Positions 1 through 11,514 of a DNA stretch of 64,000 nt are shown in pieces; within the stretch, counting starts at the first letter, position 1; every line of letters starts with the position of its first letter. Made by a program: the position numbers and the translations under genes. This DNA is from Tetramitus jugosus. Its lineage: Eukaryota; Heterolobosea; Eutetramitea; Acrasida; Vahlkampfiidae. The notes under the pieces are model-generated. The model saw nothing but the letters and a program-made list of their open reading frames with translations. It had not been told where the DNA came from and searched no databases. Location: positions 604,303 through 668,302 of the forward strand of contig OW569349.1 of assembly GCA_937625935.1 (NCBI GenBank). Direction: 5' to 3'.

Positions 1-2346
1 TCTTCGTACGATAAACTTGGCACCCAAAGCATCGGCATGAGAGAGCAATCCTCCACGGAATGGAGCGAAACCAGTACCAAATATCATACCGATATCCACA
101 TCTTGAGGATTGGTTGCAATACCCTCCTGAAGAATCATCGAAGCCTCATTGATCATCATCAAAACCATTCTATCAATGACATCAGATCCAGGTATCTTGG
201 TACCCTTGTATTGAGGATAGATCTGTCGTAACTTTGGATTCAATCCATCAAAGGCACCAGACACCTTTTGCGGCTTCACCTTATCAATTACGCTTGCCAC
301 CATACTCTTCTTCTCCTTCTTGTAGTTGTAAATACCTGCACCAGTCTTCTTACCTAACTGACCAGCCTCCACCATCAAACTCATTGGGAATTGATCAGCA
401 GAAGGGTCCACGATAAATCTCTCTCCCAAATCCTTCAATGTATGAGCAGAGTGAGCGGCAACATCGGCTCCGACTTCATCAATTAAACGGAATGGTCCCA
501 TTGGCAAACCAAAGTGTTTCACAATCTGATCTACTTGTTGAATATTGTATCCTTCATTCATCAATCTTTGTGCCTCGAGCAGGTAGATACCCAAAATTCT
601 ATTCACCAAGAATCCAGGTCCATCATTAACAACGATTGGTGTCTTACCCAATTGAAGAGCAAGGTTATAGCAATGCACAACTGTTTCATCGCTCGTCTTG
701 TCGCCTCTCACAATTTCAATCAATGGCATTCTGTGCACAGGGTTGAAAAAGTGGAATCCAACAACATTGGATGGATTCAAGGAAACAGATGCCAATTCAG
801 TGATGGACAAAGTGCTCGTGTTCGTACAAAAGATTTTTCCAGCATCTCTCAAAAGAGTAGCACCATCAACTCCTGGTCTGTCTCTCTGTAACTGCTTCAC
901 CCACTCTTGTTCTGTTGCTTGTAAAATCTTCTTTTTGATGGCCATGTTTTCAACAGCGGCTTCAATCACAATATCACACTTGGCCAAAGATTCCATATCG
1001 ATACCACCGCTCACATACTGCAATAGGTATTGCTTCTTGCGTTTCTTCAACAATTCCTCAATGTGTGCCATACCCTTCTGAACAAACTCCTCCTTGACAT
1101 CTTTCATGAAGACATGTGTATGCTTCTCGAGCAATTTTGATACAATCAACTGTCCAATGCCAGCACCCATGACGCCAGCACCAATCACGCCATATCTAGC
1201 AGTTGAAACGTTTGCGCCACCCTGCTTCATCACTGGTTGATAGACCTTGCTACCGAGCGCCCACTTTTCCCTCAACAATTGAGTTACTTCATCCCTGCTT
1301 GTGTTTGGCAATCTGTCCTTTTTGTAAATCTTTTTTGCGTCTTCGCTCATGAAAAAGACGGACATGAGATTCTTTGATTCCGGACTAGCTGCTGCTCTTC
1401 CAAAGTTCTCAGCCTCTTGCATGAGACTTCTTTGGTTTGGTGTTTTTGTGGCATTGTAAACAGAGTCAAGTGCCAAGTACGGTGCAGGATAACGACCACC
1501 TGTTTGCTTGTCTAAATTGGCCAGAGCTTGTTGCGCAACAATCTTTCTTCCGATATAATTGTTGTTCAATAGCTTTTCCTGAAGAGACAAATACTTGATT
1601 TGGTTGCGCTTTGGCAACGGTTTGTACAGGACACATCTCTGTGCATACTTGCGAACTTCGTTCACAAAGTGATTCTCTCCTGCCCATCGATCCGTTGGCT
1701 CATCGACAACATAGTCGACGAGACCTCTTGCCTTTGCAATCTTGGCATTGAATGTACCTCCAGGAAGGATCATTTGGAGAGCGGGACTCAATCCGATTAA
1801 CCTTGGGGTTCTGACAGTGCCACCTGCACCAGGAATCACACCCAATTTCACTTCTGGCAACCCCACTCTGCCATTGAATGACAGAACACGATAAGAGCAA
1901 GCAAGTGCTAGCTCTAGGCCTCCACCAAGTGCCAACTCATTGATGGCAGCTACAGTTGGAATAGGAAGTGCCGCCAAGCGATCAAACAGAGCTTGTCCTC
2001 TCTGAGCTGCCATCTCGCCCAACTTTGCATCATTCACCTCCTTGTAAAGCGAATGAACATCGGCGCCAACCAAAAAATTTTTCTTGTCGCTCACGATCAG
2101 ACAACCAGCAATTTTCCGATCTTTTTTGAGCAAATCGTCAATTGTATCGAGCGCAACACTCATATCTTGAACAAATTGACGGTCAATGATATTTACAGGC
2201 TTGTTCTCATTGTTTAAGTGAATTTCAAGGAGCGGATTCGATGGAGAATAAAGCAAGTAGACAGTAGGTGCATGGAGCACTTTGGTCATGGGAGCATCAT
2301 TCGTGAGCTCTTCACCACGAACGGTTACAACAACTGGAGATGACAT
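1..2346 (-). CDS. HADHA: Enoyl-CoA hydratase / 3-hydroxyacyl-CoA dehydrogenase multienzyme (trifunctional alpha-like), 3' end outside window
   Basis: Bifunctional fatty-acid beta-oxidation enzyme: hydration of 2-enoyl-CoA, then NAD-dependent oxidation of 3-hydroxyacyl-CoA. One open frame runs from the ATG at 2346 to base 1 (782 codons) with no stop, so the C-terminus lies outside the window. The N-terminal half is a crotonase domain (GGGLELALACSYR, then VGLPEVKLGVIPGAGGT). The C-terminal half is the dehydrogenase: NAD-binding GAGVMGAGIGQ near residue 390, then TNTSTLS, GFHFFNPVHRMPLIE and GPGFLVNRIL, followed by the second C-terminal dehydrogenase repeat. This order matches HADHA/FadB/FadJ proteins (about 715-765 aa). 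No clear mitochondrial presequence is visible, so a peroxisomal or cytosolic form is possible. It is divergent from the PLP-enzyme gene starting at 2930. Confidence 0.95.
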   Translation of the reverse strand, partial: MSSPVVVTVRGEELTNDAPMTKVLHAPTVYLLYSPSNPLLEIHLNNENKPVNIIDRQFVQDMSVALDTIDDLLKKDRKIAGCLIVSDKKNFLVGADVHSLYKEVNDAKLGEMAAQRGQALFDRLAALPIPTVAAINELALGGGLELALACSYRVLSFNGRVGLPEVKLGVIPGAGGTVRTPRLIGLSPALQMILPGGTFNAKIAKARGLVDYVVDEPTDRWAGENHFVNEVRKYAQRCVLYKPLPKRNQIKYLSLQEKLLNNNYIGRKIVAQQALANLDKQTGGRYPAPYLALDSVYNATKTPNQRSLMQEAENFGRAAASPESKNLMSVFFMSEDAKKIYKKDRLPNTSRDEVTQLLREKWALGSKVYQPVMKQGGANVSTARYGVIGAGVMGAGIGQLIVSKLLEKHTHVFMKDVKEEFVQKGMAHIEELLKKRKKQYLLQYVSGGIDMESLAKCDIVIEAAVENMAIKKKILQATEQEWVKQLQRDRPGVDGATLLRDAGKIFCTNTSTLSITELASVSLNPSNVVGFHFFNPVHRMPLIEIVRGDKTSDETVVHCYNLALQLGKTPIVVNDGPGFLVNRILGIYLLEAQRLMNEGYNIQQVDQIVKHFGLPMGPFRLIDEVGADVAAHSAHTLKDLGERFIVDPSADQFPMSLMVEAGQLGKKTGAGIYNYKKEKKSMVASVIDKVKPQKVSGAFDGLNPKLRQIYPQYKGTKIPGSDVIDRMVLMMINEASMILQEGIATNPQDVDIGMIFGTGFAPFRGGLLSHADALGAKFIVRR

Positions 2347-2929
2347 TGCTGTGTGTAGGAAAAGAAAAACTGTGTTTGCTTTGTTTTCGACGTCGATGGA
2401 GAATAACTTTTTCTTTTTTTTCCTGCTGGTCAGATCAAAATGTCCCGATAGTTTTTCTTGTCTGGGGTCTATTTTGATCTTTTCTCTTCCCCGTCATGAA
2501 ATCTCCATTTGGCCAAATGACAGACCAGCAAGAACTACAATGACATAAAAATCCTGCAATTCCTCAGCAGGCCAAGGTAACAATCTGTTAAAAGGGAGAG
2601 TGGCTTCTGCGAGACGTGACGGTTAACTGACTCAGATTAGATTAGGACTCAGGGGTAGTTCTATGGAATACTTCTTTTTGAATTCGATGGAGCGCGTCAT
2701 TCTCCTCCTAACTCATGAGTACTTAATTCTGAGCACCCATAACATCAGGGATCCATTCTCCATGTCTCAACACAATTTGAAACCGTTTTTTTGTAGTTGA
2801 CTAATTTGCCGAAACTTTTTTGATGTGGGTGACAAGAACGAGTGTTTGAGATCTTTATTCTTTGCCTCTTCAAAAACACGTCAAGAAAGAAAAAGCTTTT
2901 TCCAGTCGATCTAAGCTAACCTGCACAAA
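2347..2929. promoter_or_regulatory. Divergent intergenic region (583 bp)
   Basis: It lies between the beta-oxidation gene (minus) and the PLP-enzyme gene (plus), so it must hold both promoters. T-rich runs lie near 2400-2470. I see no RNA gene, repeat or convincing ORF in it. Confidence 0.5.
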
Positions 2930-4207
2930 ATGGCTGATCTGTTAAAGAGTAGTGTTGAGGACATGTCCCTCGATGAAGAGTTTGAACAATACGAGTATGA
3001 GACATTACTGGTTCATGGTGATCGCGCCTTCCAACCATCAGGTGTCTATGATGTTGCACCAGCCATGCACGTCACAACAACATACACAACACCCAACCCT
3101 AGTCACTTGGTATACAGTAGAGCACACCATCCAACAAGAGTTCGATTGGAGAAGTTGTTGGGTTTCATGGAAGGTGGTCATGCCATTACCTATAGCTCTG
3201 GTTTAGCTTGTGTTTCTGCTCTCATGCAACATATTAAGCCCAGAAAGGTGTTTATTGCTGCCAAGGAAGGATACTTTGGATGTCAAGATGTGATGAACTT
3301 TTTTAAACATATTGTTGAGACATATGCTGATTCCAAAGACTCAGAACCTTTGTTCCAGGTGGTTGATTTGGAAACCTTGGATGATTTTATTGAGGAACAT
3401 GCAGGGGAACTGAGCGAGAATCAGACACCCTCTGCCACCTCAGACACTCCTGTCTCTTTCAAGAATGGCAGACAGAGTCCATATGTCATCTGGTTAGAGA
3501 CACCAAAGAATCCTTCTTGTTCTCTCGAGGACATTCAAATGTATAGCCAGAAGGCAAAGAAAATTGGGGCATTAGTTGTTGTAGATTCCACTTTTGCGAC
3601 TCCAATCTTGCAAAAACCCTTGGAGTTGGGTGCTGATTTTGTTGTCCACTCCGCAACCAAGTACCTCTCTGGTCATTCTGATGTCTTGGCTGGTGTTGTT
3701 GTGACTAAATCTGCGGAATCTTCCAAGAAGTTGCACAAGGAGCAGAGTGTCATGGGCAATGTTCTCGGTAACATGGAAACTTGGTTGTTGTTGCGTAGTG
3801 TGCGTACATTGCAAGTACGTGTCAATCAGCAATGCCAATCAGCATTGGTGGTTGCAGAGTGGTTGGAGTCCCAGATCAATAACCCTGAAACAAACTGCAG
3901 AGTGACTAAAGTGTGGTATCCAGCCCTGAAATCTTCCACCTACTACGATTTGTGTCAGACTCAAATGGGAGGAAAGGGATCTGGCATGTTATCTGTCGAG
4001 TTGGACACACCAGAGAATGCTGAAAAGTTCCCAGCACTTCTCAAGCTCATCACCGTTGCTGTGTCACTCGGAGGATATGAGTCATTGATTGATTATCGAT
4101 ATATTTGGGATCATACAGTAAGTCCACTGTTGCTCCGAATTAGCATTGGTCTCGAGAATCCACAAGACATTATCAAAGATATCAAACACGCCTTGAAAGA
4201 ACTGTAA
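2930..4207 (+). CDS. Cys/Met-metabolism PLP-dependent enzyme (cystathionine gamma-synthase / gamma-lyase family)
   Basis: 425-aa fold-type I PLP enzyme of the transsulfuration family, which interconverts cysteine, homocysteine, cystathionine or methionine. The start is the ATG in ACAAAATGGCTG. Family landmarks: an N-terminal LVHGDRA segment, VYSRAHHPTR (the usual YSRxxNPTR phosphate/substrate motif), YSSGLACVSA, VVVDSTFATP, and the Schiff-base lysine K244 in HSATKYLSGHSD. Length fits the family (380-430 aa). It has an insertion around residues 150-180 rich in S, T and E. Sequence alone does not tell gamma-synthase, gamma-lyase and beta-lyase apart. Single exon; the next gene starts 117 bp downstream. 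Confidence 0.9.
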   Translation: MADLLKSSVEDMSLDEEFEQYEYETLLVHGDRAFQPSGVYDVAPAMHVTTTYTTPNPSHLVYSRAHHPTRVRLEKLLGFMEGGHAITYSSGLACVSALMQHIKPRKVFIAAKEGYFGCQDVMNFFKHIVETYADSKDSEPLFQVVDLETLDDFIEEHAGELSENQTPSATSDTPVSFKNGRQSPYVIWLETPKNPSCSLEDIQMYSQKAKKIGALVVVDSTFATPILQKPLELGADFVVHSATKYLSGHSDVLAGVVVTKSAESSKKLHKEQSVMGNVLGNMETWLLLRSVRTLQVRVNQQCQSALVVAEWLESQINNPETNCRVTKVWYPALKSSTYYDLCQTQMGGKGSGMLSVELDTPENAEKFPALLKLITVAVSLGGYESLIDYRYIWDHTVSPLLLRISIGLENPQDIIKDIKHALKEL

Positions 4208-4324
4208 GTCGGGATTTTAAAACTCAAAATGAAACTTCAAGATTGTAAGTAATTTGTAAGAAAAGAAACGCAAAAAAAAACAATAATTTCTCCATTCCAC
4301 ATTATCACACGAGCGAGCTTGAAA

Positions 4325-5230
4325 ATGATGCAAATGAGACGAGCACTGCTGTTCACAACAACAACAACAACAAAATGCAACACAAATGCGCAAGTTAATT
4401 CTCTTGCCACAATGATGAACAATTTGAGACCATTCCACTCCACAACCGCCACATGCAACACTGAACAATCACAACAGCAACAACAACCACAACAAAGAAC
4501 CGGAAAAGACAACAAACTAAAGATGAAGAGATCCATTTTGGAAGAATCGCAGAATCACAATGAAGACATTGACCTCACCACTGAAATGCCAAGAGTGTAT
4601 GAAGGTCAGTTCGAACCATCGAGACATCACGTCAAGCACGCACAAAAATCACCCGATGACAAGGAAAGCAGATTCATGTATCCAATGAGACTGGACAGAC
4701 ATGACAACCCTGTTTTCAATTACTCAAAATTCACCGCTTACAACAAGGCAAGATACCCTGCCATTGAAACGAACAAGGTTGTGATTCCAAAGAAGCCAAG
4801 ACATCCATACTCACCACCTACTCTGGATCAAGTTGACAAATTGATGGAGTTTAGAAAGGGTGTTGATTCGGATGATTTGATTGCATCGCGTGCCTCTCCA
4901 CTCGTTCGTCAAGTTCTCTCCTGGAACAATGCATCACAACCAGAGTTGAACAGCAGAGCAAAGCAAATTGCAGTCAAGAGATTCCAGTTGCATCCAAGTG
5001 ATCACGGTTCTGCTCCAGTGCAGATTGCTGTCATGACTGAGAGAATCAAGTACTTGACAAGTCACATGCAAGTGCACAAGCAAGACAAGTACACGGCAAG
5101 AAGACTTCAAATTTTGATGAACAAGAGGAAGAGAATGATGCAATACTTGAGGAAGAGAAACCCAGAACAGTACTGGAAGGTCATGAGAGGATTGGACGTC
5201 AAGGTCAAACAACAAATGTCTGCCTTCTAA
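4325..5230 (+). CDS. MRPS15: Mitochondrial small-subunit ribosomal protein uS15m
   Basis: 301-aa protein. The C-terminal about 90 residues are a ribosomal S15 domain: VKRFQLHPSDHGSAPVQIAV, then MTERIKYLTSHMQVHKQDK, then ARRLQILMNKRKRMMQYLRK. S15 binds the central domain of small-subunit rRNA. The N-terminus (MMQMRRALLFTT, rich in T, N and R with few acids) resembles a mitochondrial targeting peptide, and the long extension before the S15 domain is common in mitochondrial versions. The start is the first ATG in frame at 4325; a TTG two codons upstream keeps the frame open but is not needed. Single exon in a tight same-strand run with its neighbours. Confidence 0.9.
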   Translation: MMQMRRALLFTTTTTTKCNTNAQVNSLATMMNNLRPFHSTTATCNTEQSQQQQQPQQRTGKDNKLKMKRSILEESQNHNEDIDLTTEMPRVYEGQFEPSRHHVKHAQKSPDDKESRFMYPMRLDRHDNPVFNYSKFTAYNKARYPAIETNKVVIPKKPRHPYSPPTLDQVDKLMEFRKGVDSDDLIASRASPLVRQVLSWNNASQPELNSRAKQIAVKRFQLHPSDHGSAPVQIAVMTERIKYLTSHMQVHKQDKYTARRLQILMNKRKRMMQYLRKRNPEQYWKVMRGLDVKVKQQMSAF

Positions 5231-5525
5231 TCTCTGGGAGAGAAAACAATAAAATTTACACATAACTATTCACACAGTATGGATGATATCATTCTTTCAT
5301 CTTCCGACACCGCACCCAATCCAAAATTGTTGCTTCCGCATGATGGTGACGTAGGGGAAACCTCCCAACTTCGAAAGCACAACTTTCCGTGTGTTGCCGA
5401 CAAAAAACATTTCGACTTCCAAAACAAACAACTCCCACCACCACAGCTCTGTACAACAAACATTACCCATACCCACTATACCACCCCCTTTCTCACTAAT
5501 TTTTTATTATTAACATCTATTGACA

Positions 5526-8500
5526 ATGAGTTTCTTTGGTTTTGGAGGAGCTGCAAAAAAGCAAGGCACCCCATCGAGTACTGGTAGCCCAAGTGACTCT
5601 GTGGACACATCCAAGTTGATATCACCAGTTTATGACACTGGAAGAAATGTTGATGGTTTGTGTCAAGCTATTGCCGTTTTTTTTGATTCGATTGTTGATG
5701 TTTTTTTTGTGTCCATTTACGATAATGTTGATAAGCTAACAACGGATGGTTGTGTTTTTTTTATTGTTGACAGATATTGTATTGGGACTGTTGAACACAT
5801 TGAACGATAGTGAAGCTGCTGTTCGAAGCTTGATGCACAAGAGTTTGTTACAAATTGGAGACAATGAACCAGTGTTGGTCTTGTCAAAGTCTCTTGGTTT
5901 CCTGAACAAGCTTTCAAAGTCTCAAAAGGGTCATCGTGTGCTTGTCATGAACATGATGAGTGAGTGCTTGGACAAGAATGTCGAGCTAAAGTTGCCTGAC
6001 GATTTAGCAACAGGATTGGTGATTATGAGTGTGTTGGAAATTGTAGCCGAAAAGGTTTGTTTTTATTTTTTTTATATCAGCGAAGCTTTTCATGTGCAAA
6101 TGCTATTGTGTGTGTCTGTTTTTTTTAACTGTAAAAACTGTGATTGATGACTAACCATTGATGACTTTTGTTGTGTGATATTGAGAACAGTCCATTTCAT
6201 CAGAGTGGCAGAATGCTGCTTGTAAGCTGCTGATCAGTTTGTCCAGATTGGCTCCTGATATCGTAGCAAAGCAATTGTTGGAGAGATTTCCATCGACTTC
6301 TCCTCCTCACTACTTTATTGTGAAGGCGTTTGCTGATTTTGCGTACACTTATCGTATGTCTCTCATTTTTTTTTCTCGTTTCACATTCAATATGGATTGT
6401 TTGTTGTTAACGCTTTAATTGTGTAATGATACTTTTTAGCACACTTGTTCTTGCCTCATTGCAAGGAAGTTGTGAGTAGATCGTTGCCTATATTGGCCTC
6501 TTTGAAACAGGATAATCTGAAATGGGTGTTCTGTGCTGGTTTGGGAAGATGGGCAGAAGCTGTTGTTCGATGCAAGAAGGAAAGCAAGAACAATATTCCA
6601 ACTTCAGAGTACTCATCGGCAATGCACGCTGCCATTAAGCACATGTTGAACGATTGGTTAGTGATTAGAGAGCCAAAGATTCGATTGGCCGCATCTGAAG
6701 CGATTGGTTACATGTCACACATTATTGAAACAAATCATTTGAACGAGTTGTTGAAGCCGATTATTGCTGGACTTTTGGGAATGATGAGAAAGGAAGCAAA
6801 GGGAGAACAGTTACCTGTGACTATCGGTTTGAAGAATGTTATTTATGTAGTAGTAAGAGATTGCTCTGCTAGTCTCAGCGAACACTTGGAAATTTTGATG
6901 AAGGAATTGATGAGTTATTTGCCTGGAGCAGTCAAGATAGAAAACACGTCACAAAAGGCCAAGCAGAATCTGCACGAGTTGTTGAGTTGTTTCGAATATA
7001 TTGGTAAGCAATACACGGATCAGGTGGTGAGCTTCTTCCAGAGACATACAGAGTCAAAGGAACCACTTGTTAAATTGACTGTGTTGCGTGCCTTTAAACA
7101 CATGGTATCGAATTTAGACATTGAACTTGCGAGCTACAAGGATGTCCTTGTGTCGGGATTGAAATTGTTCACACAGTATGAAGACACAAAGATTCATTTG
7201 GAGTATGCCCGCCTCATTCACGAGATGGCAAAGCACAATTATCTGCAGTCGCTTGGTGGTACAGATCTAGTGACCGTTGTGATTCAGGGTGCTTCTATTT
7301 CTGACGATGCCATTGCCAGACAAGCAAAGTCGCCTCAACCTATTCCTAGCCCTACATTGGAGGAGTTGCGCACAGAATGTGATGATATTTTGTCTGATTT
7401 TGCATCTGATTTGGGCGAGTACATGGATCCTGTTTTGTGGCCGTTCCTTATGGAGCATCTGATTCCTTTCGAGCGCACAGCCTCATTCTCCATTCTTTGC
7501 AAATGTATTTCTGATATTGCCAAGAGGAAGAAGAATGATGATGATTTTATCATTGATTATGATAGAACTGTGAATGTGCCAAAGCCAAATCAACTCTTAG
7601 CGAGATTAATTATTATGTTGAACGAGCCTTTTGGTAGAAATCAACCTGGTGTAAATATTCTGCGTGCTCTCTATTGCTTGTCTCCCAATATCCACCCTGA
7701 TCTTGTGGAGGTTTGGAGCAAGTCACTTCCAAAATTGAAGAGATATCTTGATTCTGAGGATTCTTTCAATCAAGACCAATGGGAAAATTATTTATTAAGC
7801 TTGGTACGTGATAGTATCGATGCTGTCAACGATGACAGCTGGTCTGTTCAGTTCGGTGATGCATTGTTGGAGCAAATGAGGCTTTATACTGGCATGAGAA
7901 GTTTCAAGAAGACCTTGCTCAGCATTCTTGGTCTCGTCATTCAAAAGACCAATCTCAAGGAGTTTATTCATAGAGCAGTTGGTGAGCTCTTTGATGGCAC
8001 AGACCACGCAAGCGATATTGAGAGATTAGGTTGTGCCAGAGGTTTGGGACAGGCTGCTGCCGTGAATACTGACGTTGTTTTGACAAAACTCCAAACTATG
8101 GTCAAGACACAGGAGAAGAAGCAATCTGGTGGCTGGTTCTCCAGTAAGCCTACTGGTCCATCCGTCGGTGGTGGTGCCAAGGCATCCGCTCTTTTGACCT
8201 ATGGCTATGTGACCATGCTTACCCCTACCGATTTGATTACTTCCAGAGTTGAGGTCCATATCATCAACAATATCTTGCCTGTGTTGCAAGGACCTGCATC
8301 CTTGGAGGTGAAAGAGAATGGATTGCGTGCGATTGATTTGATTGGTAAGGCTGTTCATCCAAACAGATTGGAAAAATTTGTTCTCAAGTCCAGAGACGAC
8401 TTGATCAAGGTCATTTTGAGCATTATGAATCCTCCAGCAGAACCTAATGCAAAACCTGATCCTAATGTCCACAGACTGAGAAGTTTAGGCTTGGAAGCTC

Positions 8501-10830
8501 TTTCTACGCTCATTGGCTTACCTCTAACGATTAATATCGATGTTCAAACAGCTGTTCTCAATGGCACCTTGAACATTTTTAAGACGAACATTGACGATAA
8601 GACAACTGAGGAATTGCTCATTCAAAATCTGGATGCCATGCTCAACGCAATTCTCATTGCTGAGCCAACTCAAGGAACCCTTGATGATTTATTGAGGGCT
8701 CTAGAGCCATATCTTCGATCTCGAAACGAGTTGGAAAGATCTCGTGCAGCATCCACCTACGTAGTGCTATTGAAGGACTTTGCTAGAATTATCTCTGAGG
8801 AGAAACCAGACAATGATGCATTGAATTCTTGTGGCAGAATTGTTGCAAAGCTTGTCCCTAGAATTACAGAGAGCAATATCGATGTTCGAATGGCCAGTAT
8901 TGATGGTATCTATGTTGCTCTGAGAATTCACTATTACCTCAAGTTGGGAACTGGAACTGAATTGCCAGAGCACATTCAGAAACTTGGTCCTTTGAGAGCT
9001 AAACTCGATGTCAGTGAGCCTATGGAATTATTCGCTGTTGCAAAGGAGCTTGCTGGAATTCTTACCGAAGCAATTGATGCTGCTCACTTTGCTACTGTGA
9101 TTGAAGCGCTGCTTGATACGTTGGATGATGTTGAGATTGATGGTGCTAATGGATCTTGTGTTATCTTAAATGGCTTGATCAGAACTCGTGGAAGCGAGCT
9201 CGAGAATGAAACTGTGAAGTTTGTGAAGAAGATTATTGAGATCATGGCTCAATTAAAGGACAGAGAGCAAATTGTTACTGGCTTGTTGCATGCAATTCGT
9301 GGATTTGCCAGAAACTTCTCACTTCCAGTGATAAATGCGCTCATTGCCATGCCTGTGCCACATTCAACTGAGGTTATCAAGGCATTCCAAATTCTTGCCA
9401 CAGATCCTAAATTAGTGTACATATTGATGGACCATTTGCTCGATATTATCAACAACTCACAATTGTATGAGGAGAAGAAAAAGGGAGGTGAAAGCAAGAT
9501 TGAACTCATTCCAACACACAATCCAAAGTCCTGCACATGTGCTTTGGCAGAAGTATTGGATGTCCCAACCACCAACAGGATTGCACTTGAATATTATCCA
9601 AAGATTGTCATGACAACACTTTTGAGATTAGGTTCAGCTAATGCTATGACAACCGATCCACCAGCAAAGGACAGTCAAGTTGCCCTCAAAAACTTCTTTA
9701 CTTGCACAGAAGACGAAGAAATCTTGAAGAAAATTGAAAAGGCAGAGCTATTCCCAAAGATGATTGGCAACGAGTATGCCGATGCTATTCAAGACACATT
9801 GCATATTGTGTGTACTGCTCATCCAGAACACATCCCAGCCATGTTTGAATTCTCCAAGCAATTCATCTCAAGAACATTTATTGGCCATCGTATTCCTGCT
9901 ACTTGCATCGTTTCTGTTCTCCTTTACCATATGAAGAACGACAGAGATATGATTTATGCAGCTATCAATGCATTGCTTGGAAGATCCGGTACTGATGAGC
10001 AAGTTGTTGTCAAGCTACACGCTCTAAGAGGATTGGCAAATTTGACTCAACATCCAAAGGATGTCATGCACAGATACGTGACTCCTGTCGTCGGTGCTAT
10101 GATTGCCAATCTCGAAGACTTGGACGAATCTGTCATTATGCAAGCCATGAAGAGTGTTAGTCAAATCTTTGAGGTTGCAGAAGATGAATTCATTGCGCCA
10201 CTATTGCTCAACTTGTGTGTACGATTAAGACCTTCATTCGAGAAGAGTAATCCAATTATTCGGGAGGCTTCCATTCAACTCTTTGGTTCTCTTGCTCGTT
10301 TCTGTCAAGGTGTACTCAGCGATACTCTGATTAATAATATTCACAACAACTTGCCAACAATTTTGTTGCACTTGCAAGATAATGATGTGACAGTTGTACG
10401 AACATGTAAGAAGGCATTAAGACAACTCGTTGCAGAGCTAGGATCAAAGCCTTTGATTGAATTGTTTGATTGCGAGCAATTGGATGTGAAATCCACACCT
10501 GAACAAGATGCAAAGGCATCATTGCAATTAGAACTCGTAGACTTTGACGAATTTTCTGAGAAATTTGCTGCTGTCTGGGTGAAGGAATTCCCTGACAGAA
10601 TCAGTGATATTGTGATGAATTTAGTTGTGTTCTTCAAGAGTGATTGGGCTGGTGTGACTGCTGGCTCATGTTTGATTACCGGCCACATTATTGCCAAGAT
10701 TAACTCTGATCAGAAGCAAAGAGTGAATCTCAGACATACATGCACATCAATGGTTGCTCTTCTCAAGTCGCCTAGCGCACTCATTCGTGAAAAGGTTTCC
10801 ATGGTCTTGGGTCTCATGTTTGAGGCCTAA
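5526..10830 (+). CDS. MROH1: Maestro heat-like repeat protein, MROH1 type (4 exons)
   Basis: Large alpha-solenoid HEAT-repeat protein. Exons inferred from GT-AG sites and frame: 5526-5655, 5774-6054, 6191-6353, 6440-10830, giving 1654 aa (human MROH1 is about 1640). Introns are 118, 136 and 86 nt with GTTTGT, GTTTGT and GTATGT donors. The N-terminal PHYFIVKAFADFAYTY..PHLFLPHCKEV and ASLKQDNLKWVFCAGLGRWA segments match MROH1, as does the central DHASDIERLGCARGLGQAA. GCN1 was considered because of the internal NNSQLYEEK, but length, N-terminus and missing eEF3-like region argue against it. Family members act on lysosome/endosome-linked processes in animals; a role here is inference. The ATG at 5526 (ACAATGAG) is the first that yields the conserved frame. 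Confidence 0.85.
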
Positions 10831-11514
10831 AAGCAATCTCCAAACACTAGAATCATCAAATAAACGTAAAATGCAAAAGTCCTTGAACTGGCTGTCATGT
10901 CACAACCATCACCCAAAATCTTCAAAGGATCACTTTTGGTCAATGCCCCGCACAGTCCGCATCACTCTAAAAATATGATGTCTAAGAAGGAGGAGAATCT
11001 TCTTCAATCAAGCAATTTTGCATGATGTGATCTTTGTTCTCAAGTGGCTGCGTATTTTTAAATTATTTCAGTTCCAAGTATTATAGAGGGAGAACAGCAA
11101 GGCAAGACGGCAACACCATCAACAACACAAATAACAATACCAAAACACGACAACAACTGTTGATCTTCAACTCTCTCTCTGTACAGCTAACACACAATTT
11201 CTTTTTGGTGAGGTAAGTTTTTCTGTTCGAATCTTTTTTCACACGTGTGAGTCTCAAAGGAAAACAGAGAGAGCGCTACAAAGCAAGAATAGCTCTGTCT
11301 CTCCTTTTGGATTCTCCTTCTCATCATTATGATGAACCTCACTCACACTTATCGTTCATATATGTATCTCTCTGCATTTCTCTTTTTCATTTCTTCTCCC
11401 ACAAACAGAGTCAGTGAACGAACGAACAACAACAACTTGATCAAAAAGCAAAGAACAACAACAAATCATCATATTTATAACAACTAACAACAACAAATAA
11501 CAACAAATAACAAC
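10831..11514. promoter_or_regulatory. Intergenic region with likely 5'-UTR intron and A/C-rich leader of the downstream gene
   Basis: 684 bp without a credible protein gene. A GTAAGT donor at 11213 (after TTGGTGAG) and a CACAAACAG acceptor ending at 11408 would make a 196-nt intron wholly in the 5' UTR of the gene starting at 11515. From 11409 to the ATG the leader is almost pure A/C (repeated CAACAA and CAAATAA units). The intron is a prediction only. Confidence 0.35.

Noticed and set aside
5526-10830. GCN1 as identity of the HEAT-repeat gene
   Set aside because: Length (1654 aa against about 2670), the N-terminal order and the CARGLG-type central region fit MROH1 better; the shared NNSQLYEE stretch is not enough.
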